From CAYRYU01 sp964428355 (GTDB taxonomy: Bacteria; Muiribacteriota; Ozemobacteria; Ozemobacterales; Ozemobacteraceae), in NCBI GenBank assembly GCA_964428355.1, contig CAYRYU010000030.1:1-64000 (forward strand): a stretch of DNA of 64,000 nt. The letters are read 5' to 3'. The first letter of the stretch is position 1; every line of letters begins with the position of its first letter. The translations under genes were made by a program, and so were the position numbers. This document shows, in pieces, positions 61,334 to 64,000 of this stretch. Under the pieces are notes generated by a model. The model saw nothing but the letters and a program-made list of their open reading frames with translations, was not told where the DNA came from and made no database searches.

Positions 61334-61968
61334 TTTCCAGGCCAGTCCAAGGGATGGGAGACATCCCGAAGGGGCGTCTTCCGGCGAAACTCGAGGGGAA
61401 TGACATGCCGGGGGTCCGAAGCGGAGCGTTGAAAAGCAATTTCCACGACCAGGACAGAAACCGAAGCCGGATCCGTGGTGGGACTTCCCGTCAAATCGCG
61501 GGTTTGGGCAGAGACCGAGAATTCATTGGCAGGAACGCCGGAATCCAGCAGAAGGAATGCGGTTTCACTGCCCCCGATGGTCCGACGGACCGTTCTTCCA
61601 TCTCCCTCCCAACGGTAGGAAATACGCGGAATGGAGTTTCCACCTGAATCGAGTGAGTCGATCAGATCGAGACCCGTCCTCCCGACGATCTCCCACCGAC
61701 GGGCGGAAAGGCTGTCCCGCTCGAGGAATTGTCGGATCGATTCGGCCGTCGCACCGACGGTCGCAAGCATTCCCGACTCGCTTGCGACACGCCCGGAAGA
61801 GAGAAAAACACGGAACAGACCCGTGAGCAAGAGGATCGCAACGAAACCGAACACCATCACCTCGACCAGCGTCACCCCGCCTGGCGGATGGGAACCGACC
61901 GCGTCTTCCGGATTCCGCCGGATGATGGGGTGGAAGAAAGTGAGAAAAGGCCTGCAATGCCGGTTCAA
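61330..61968 (-). CDS. Prepilin-like minor pseudopilin
   Basis: 212 residues with a long basic leader and the signal PPGGVTLVEVMVFGFVAILL (Gly-1, Val+1, Glu+5). The globular part includes SARRWEIVGRTGLDLIDSLD and SVLVVEIAFQRSASDPRHV, as in GspJ/PilW minor subunits. The start is a TTG at 61968; no better ATG or GTG exists in frame before the signal, so the precise start is uncertain. First gene of the tightly packed pseudopilin run. Confidence 0.82.
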   Translation of the reverse strand: MNRHCRPFLTFFHPIIRRNPEDAVGSHPPGGVTLVEVMVFGFVAILLLTGLFRVFLSSGRVASESGMLATVGATAESIRQFLERDSLSARRWEIVGRTGLDLIDSLDSGGNSIPRISYRWEGDGRTVRRTIGGSETAFLLLDSGVPANEFSVSAQTRDLTGSPTTDPASVSVLVVEIAFQRSASDPRHVIPLEFRRKTPLRDVSHPLDWPGK

Positions 61969-62013
61969 CGGTTGGCCAGAGCGGTTCCGGACGGGGATGT
62001 CGACCTCTCCAGG

Positions 62014-63024
62014 TCAGGGCGTTCCATGGGAGTCTTCCGGCTTCGGGAGCAGGTTGAAACGGAAACTCAGGACATTGGCAGGAAGCTTCCTCGCCTTGAC
62101 GGATCTGGCGGAGAAATGGGAACCGGGCTTCTTGTCGGACGAAACCGATGCCAGGATGGAAACCGAAGGCGTCTGGAAATCCTTGTCTGGAGCGGTCTGG
62201 ATCGCGGCAAGAAGATCCACGAAATAGCCGTTGAAGGGGATTTCCCCGCCGTTGATGGTTATCGAAAGGAAATCGAACTTGTCCGGCCCCTTTTCGAGGG
62301 CATCGGCAAAAAAGGACTCCGCCGCCGCGGAATCGACATCATAGGAACCCTTCTCGAGACCGCTCTTGATGGTGAAGCCGGGCTTGCCCTGAGGCTCGAA
62401 GGAAACTTCGATCAGATTCTGGCCGGTTTCCTTGGGAATCTCGGGAACACATTTCAGATCTGGAAGAACGACCGAGGGAGGAGTGACATAGAATTTCGTC
62501 TTTCCCGCCCGGTCGTAGATGCTCCGCATTCGCTTCATCCAATGCTGGATCGCGAGAGGGTTTCCCACGATCGGGTCGATGGAATACCATGTCGCGTCAT
62601 CCCCGAGAACCAGGGTCGTGACGTGGAACCGCCAGACGATCTGCCCGCCCTCCATCATGGGGCCCACGATGAACAGCTTTCGGATGCTCTCCGGCTTCAG
62701 GCCCATCCGAAGGGCTATCAGGTGGACCGTCATGGCCCGGCCGAAACAGAAGCCGATGATTCCCTGAGGATCGTATTTTCCCAGGTTGTCGAGTCGCGCG
62801 ACTTTGTGGTTCGCCGCAGAATCATAGAGAAACTCGCGCTGGGAGAAGGTCAGGGATTTGAGGTTCCCGGGAGCATCCTTGGCGATCCCGATGAACCAGG
62901 ACCTGACCTCGTCGCTCGTGACCTTCGCCCCGACAGGGTTTTCCTGGCCGAATGCCGGGGCCAGCCAGAATGCCACAACACAAACGATTCCCAGACAGAC
63001 CGTCGACTTCAATTTCGATCTCAT
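62014..63024 (-). CDS. Secreted protein-glutaminase/transglutaminase-like cysteine enzyme
   Basis: 336 residues from the ATG at 63024 (GGAGG at six bases). Signal peptide (LKSTVCLGIVCVVAFWLAPA). Catalytic triad candidates in order: Cys in GFCFGRAMTVHLIALRMG near 93, His in WRFHVTTLVLGDD, Asp in WYSIDPIVGNP. This is the pattern of protein-glutaminase-type (Gln_deamidase_2) and transglutaminase-like domains, enzymes that deamidate or cross-link glutamine. The rest (about 200-336) is beta-rich and unassigned. It precedes the pseudopilin genes by 45 bases and may be exported by that machinery. Confidence 0.6.
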   Translation of the reverse strand: MRSKLKSTVCLGIVCVVAFWLAPAFGQENPVGAKVTSDEVRSWFIGIAKDAPGNLKSLTFSQREFLYDSAANHKVARLDNLGKYDPQGIIGFCFGRAMTVHLIALRMGLKPESIRKLFIVGPMMEGGQIVWRFHVTTLVLGDDATWYSIDPIVGNPLAIQHWMKRMRSIYDRAGKTKFYVTPPSVVLPDLKCVPEIPKETGQNLIEVSFEPQGKPGFTIKSGLEKGSYDVDSAAAESFFADALEKGPDKFDFLSITINGGEIPFNGYFVDLLAAIQTAPDKDFQTPSVSILASVSSDKKPGSHFSARSVKARKLPANVLSFRFNLLPKPEDSHGTP

Positions 63025-63088
63025 GACGAACCTCCTCGACCCCGCGAAGCAGTTGGGACACCCTCGGGCCGCCAGATGCAAGGCGGAT

Positions 63089-64000
63089 TCAGTACCATTG
63101 TTTCAGAGAACTCCCCGGATAGTAATGGAGAAGGATCCTGTCGAAGGACCAACCCCGTTTTGCGAGCGACTGTGCGCCCGTCTGGCACATCCCGACACCG
63201 TGCCCGAAACCCGCGCCGGTCAAGGTTCCACCTGCAATGAAACCCGCGGAATCGAGTTTCCATTCGGCCACGAAACAGGAACTCTTGAGGCTTCCCAGGA
63301 GCTGGCGGATGGCAAGCTCCTTCTTGACGGTCTTGGAACCTGCCTCCCCGACGAAAGTGAGCTGGTAGATCCGTCCGGAAAATCCGCGGGCGATGTCGGT
63401 CACCTTCCTGATCCGGCCCACGCCGATCTTGTCCTGGACCGTTTTCCAGTCGGCGGCGGAGAATGTCTTCGTCCAGCGGAACTTGTCTCCCCCTTCGACC
63501 GTCTTGTCACCGCAAAAACTTTCGGGAGGGGTCCGGATGAAGACGCCCGCCTGTTCCTCCTCGGAAAGGTCGAGGTCTGGGGGCTGCACCGCGTCCCAGA
63601 CGCCAGCCAGAACCGGAATCGCGGGAGGGCCCCACACGAGATGGTTGGCTTCCCCGTGACCGCCGCAGTTGGAGGAGTAGAAGGCAGGAACGATGCCGCC
63701 CTGAGCGGTTCCGAGGACGAATCCCCAGGTGGGTGCAATCTTCTTCGCAATATCTGGGGTAACGGACGTCTCTCCCGCATAGACCTGGCAATGCTGCTCG
63801 GAACAGGTGTCGAACCCTTCTCCAATATGACGCTGGCCGATTCCGGCGAGGATCATCCCGCGGGCCGCAACCGCCTGGGCCTGAAGGGCTCCGATCTGGG
63901 CCTTCGCCGAGATTTCGGAGGGAACCACTCCGGCAAGGACCCTTTCAAGGCCCGAGGTCTGGATGCAGTCGACCGCGTCGTGGGCTCCCCACCTGAACGT
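63089..64000 (-). CDS. SpoIID/LytB-domain protein (partial, runs off the window end)
   Basis: Open from 64000 without a start, at least 303 residues. The visible part begins ERVLAGVVPSEISAKAQIGA, then LQAQAVAARGM, DTCSEQHCQVYAGE, FYSSNCGGH and, at the end, GFGHGVGMCQTGAQSLA and RILLHYYPGSSL. These match the SpoIID/LytB family, whose founding member is a peptidoglycan lytic transglycosylase in sporulation; in non-sporing bacteria such proteins modulate amidases or cleave naked glycan strands. The catalytic Glu of SpoIID (in VxxSE) is kept in VPSE. It continues beyond the right edge. Not a sign of sporulation by itself. Confidence 0.88.
   Translation of the reverse strand, partial: TFRWGAHDAVDCIQTSGLERVLAGVVPSEISAKAQIGALQAQAVAARGMILAGIGQRHIGEGFDTCSEQHCQVYAGETSVTPDIAKKIAPTWGFVLGTAQGGIVPAFYSSNCGGHGEANHLVWGPPAIPVLAGVWDAVQPPDLDLSEEEQAGVFIRTPPESFCGDKTVEGGDKFRWTKTFSAADWKTVQDKIGVGRIRKVTDIARGFSGRIYQLTFVGEAGSKTVKKELAIRQLLGSLKSSCFVAEWKLDSAGFIAGGTLTGAGFGHGVGMCQTGAQSLAKRGWSFDRILLHYYPGSSLKQWY

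Noticed and set aside
63089..64000. SpoIID homology as evidence of sporulation
   Set aside because: SpoIID/LytB domains are widespread in non-sporing bacteria and no other sporulation gene is present.
1..64000. tRNA, rRNA, riboswitch or transposase genes
   Set aside because: Intergenic gaps were read for cloverleaf ends, conserved aptamer cores and transposase motifs; none was convincing. This is a negative by eye; tRNAscan and Rfam searches would settle it.

Overview
This is a 64-kb piece of a high-GC, densely coding bacterial chromosome. It appears to come from a draft, probably metagenome-derived assembly, because a 100-N scaffold gap sits at 14074-14173. The organism looks like a diderm or diderm-like free-living bacterium. 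It carries secreted polysaccharide- and peptidoglycan-active enzymes, a pseudopilin cluster, a flavodiiron protein and a K+-dependent-type membrane pyrophosphatase. I cannot assign it to a phylum from content alone. The cmk-rpsA fusion is a trait I associate with a few deep lineages (treponemes, for example), and the mixture suggests an uncultivated candidate phylum. No rRNA, tRNA, CRISPR array, prophage or transposase gene was seen.

Layout. 0-6.3 kb (minus strand): a two-component pair (sensor kinase and sigma54-type regulator) followed by three envelope genes: a CxxCH-bearing toroid protein, a TPR-NodB deacetylase and a small membrane protein. 6.3-17.4 kb (minus): a housekeeping block of hppA, aroA, cmk-rpsA fusion, gapA, pgk and tpiA with clear terminators; hppA has a perfect-consensus promoter and a very long low-complexity C-terminal tail. 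17.5-20.4 kb (minus): a PhnD-like binding protein with an orphan membrane sensor, and a GATase-like secreted protein. 20.5-30.6 kb: LysM protein, ATP-grasp, flavodiiron protein, nagA, a transglutaminase-like protein, a membrane-anchored serine hydrolase and a membrane metallopeptidase. 30.7-35.4 kb (minus): cyclophilin, mfd and a YkvA-like protein.

35.4-40.4 kb (plus): a likely murein-peptide salvage set (DUF819 permease, NlpC/P60 endopeptidase, dipeptide epimerase, PGRP amidase). 40.4-45.4 kb: a segment bounded by matching GGGGACATGAGAATC palindromes and holding two convergent unrecognised genes, an NTF2-like gene and a decayed O-antigen-ligase/TPR gene. 45.4-54.5 kb (minus): a six-gene overlapping operon of LuxC, LuxE and PaaK-type acyl-activating and reducing enzymes with two double-GNAT proteins and an MFS transporter, and no luxAB. 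This is the best candidate for an undescribed system. 54.7-64 kb: a methyltransferase, then (minus) a pseudopilin cluster carrying a glycoside hydrolase that shares a small novel domain with a neighbouring secreted protein, a protein-glutaminase-like enzyme and a SpoIID-type protein running off the end.

Many long antisense reading frames exist because of the high GC; they were treated as shadows. Promoters and terminators were read by eye from consensus and spacing, not computed.
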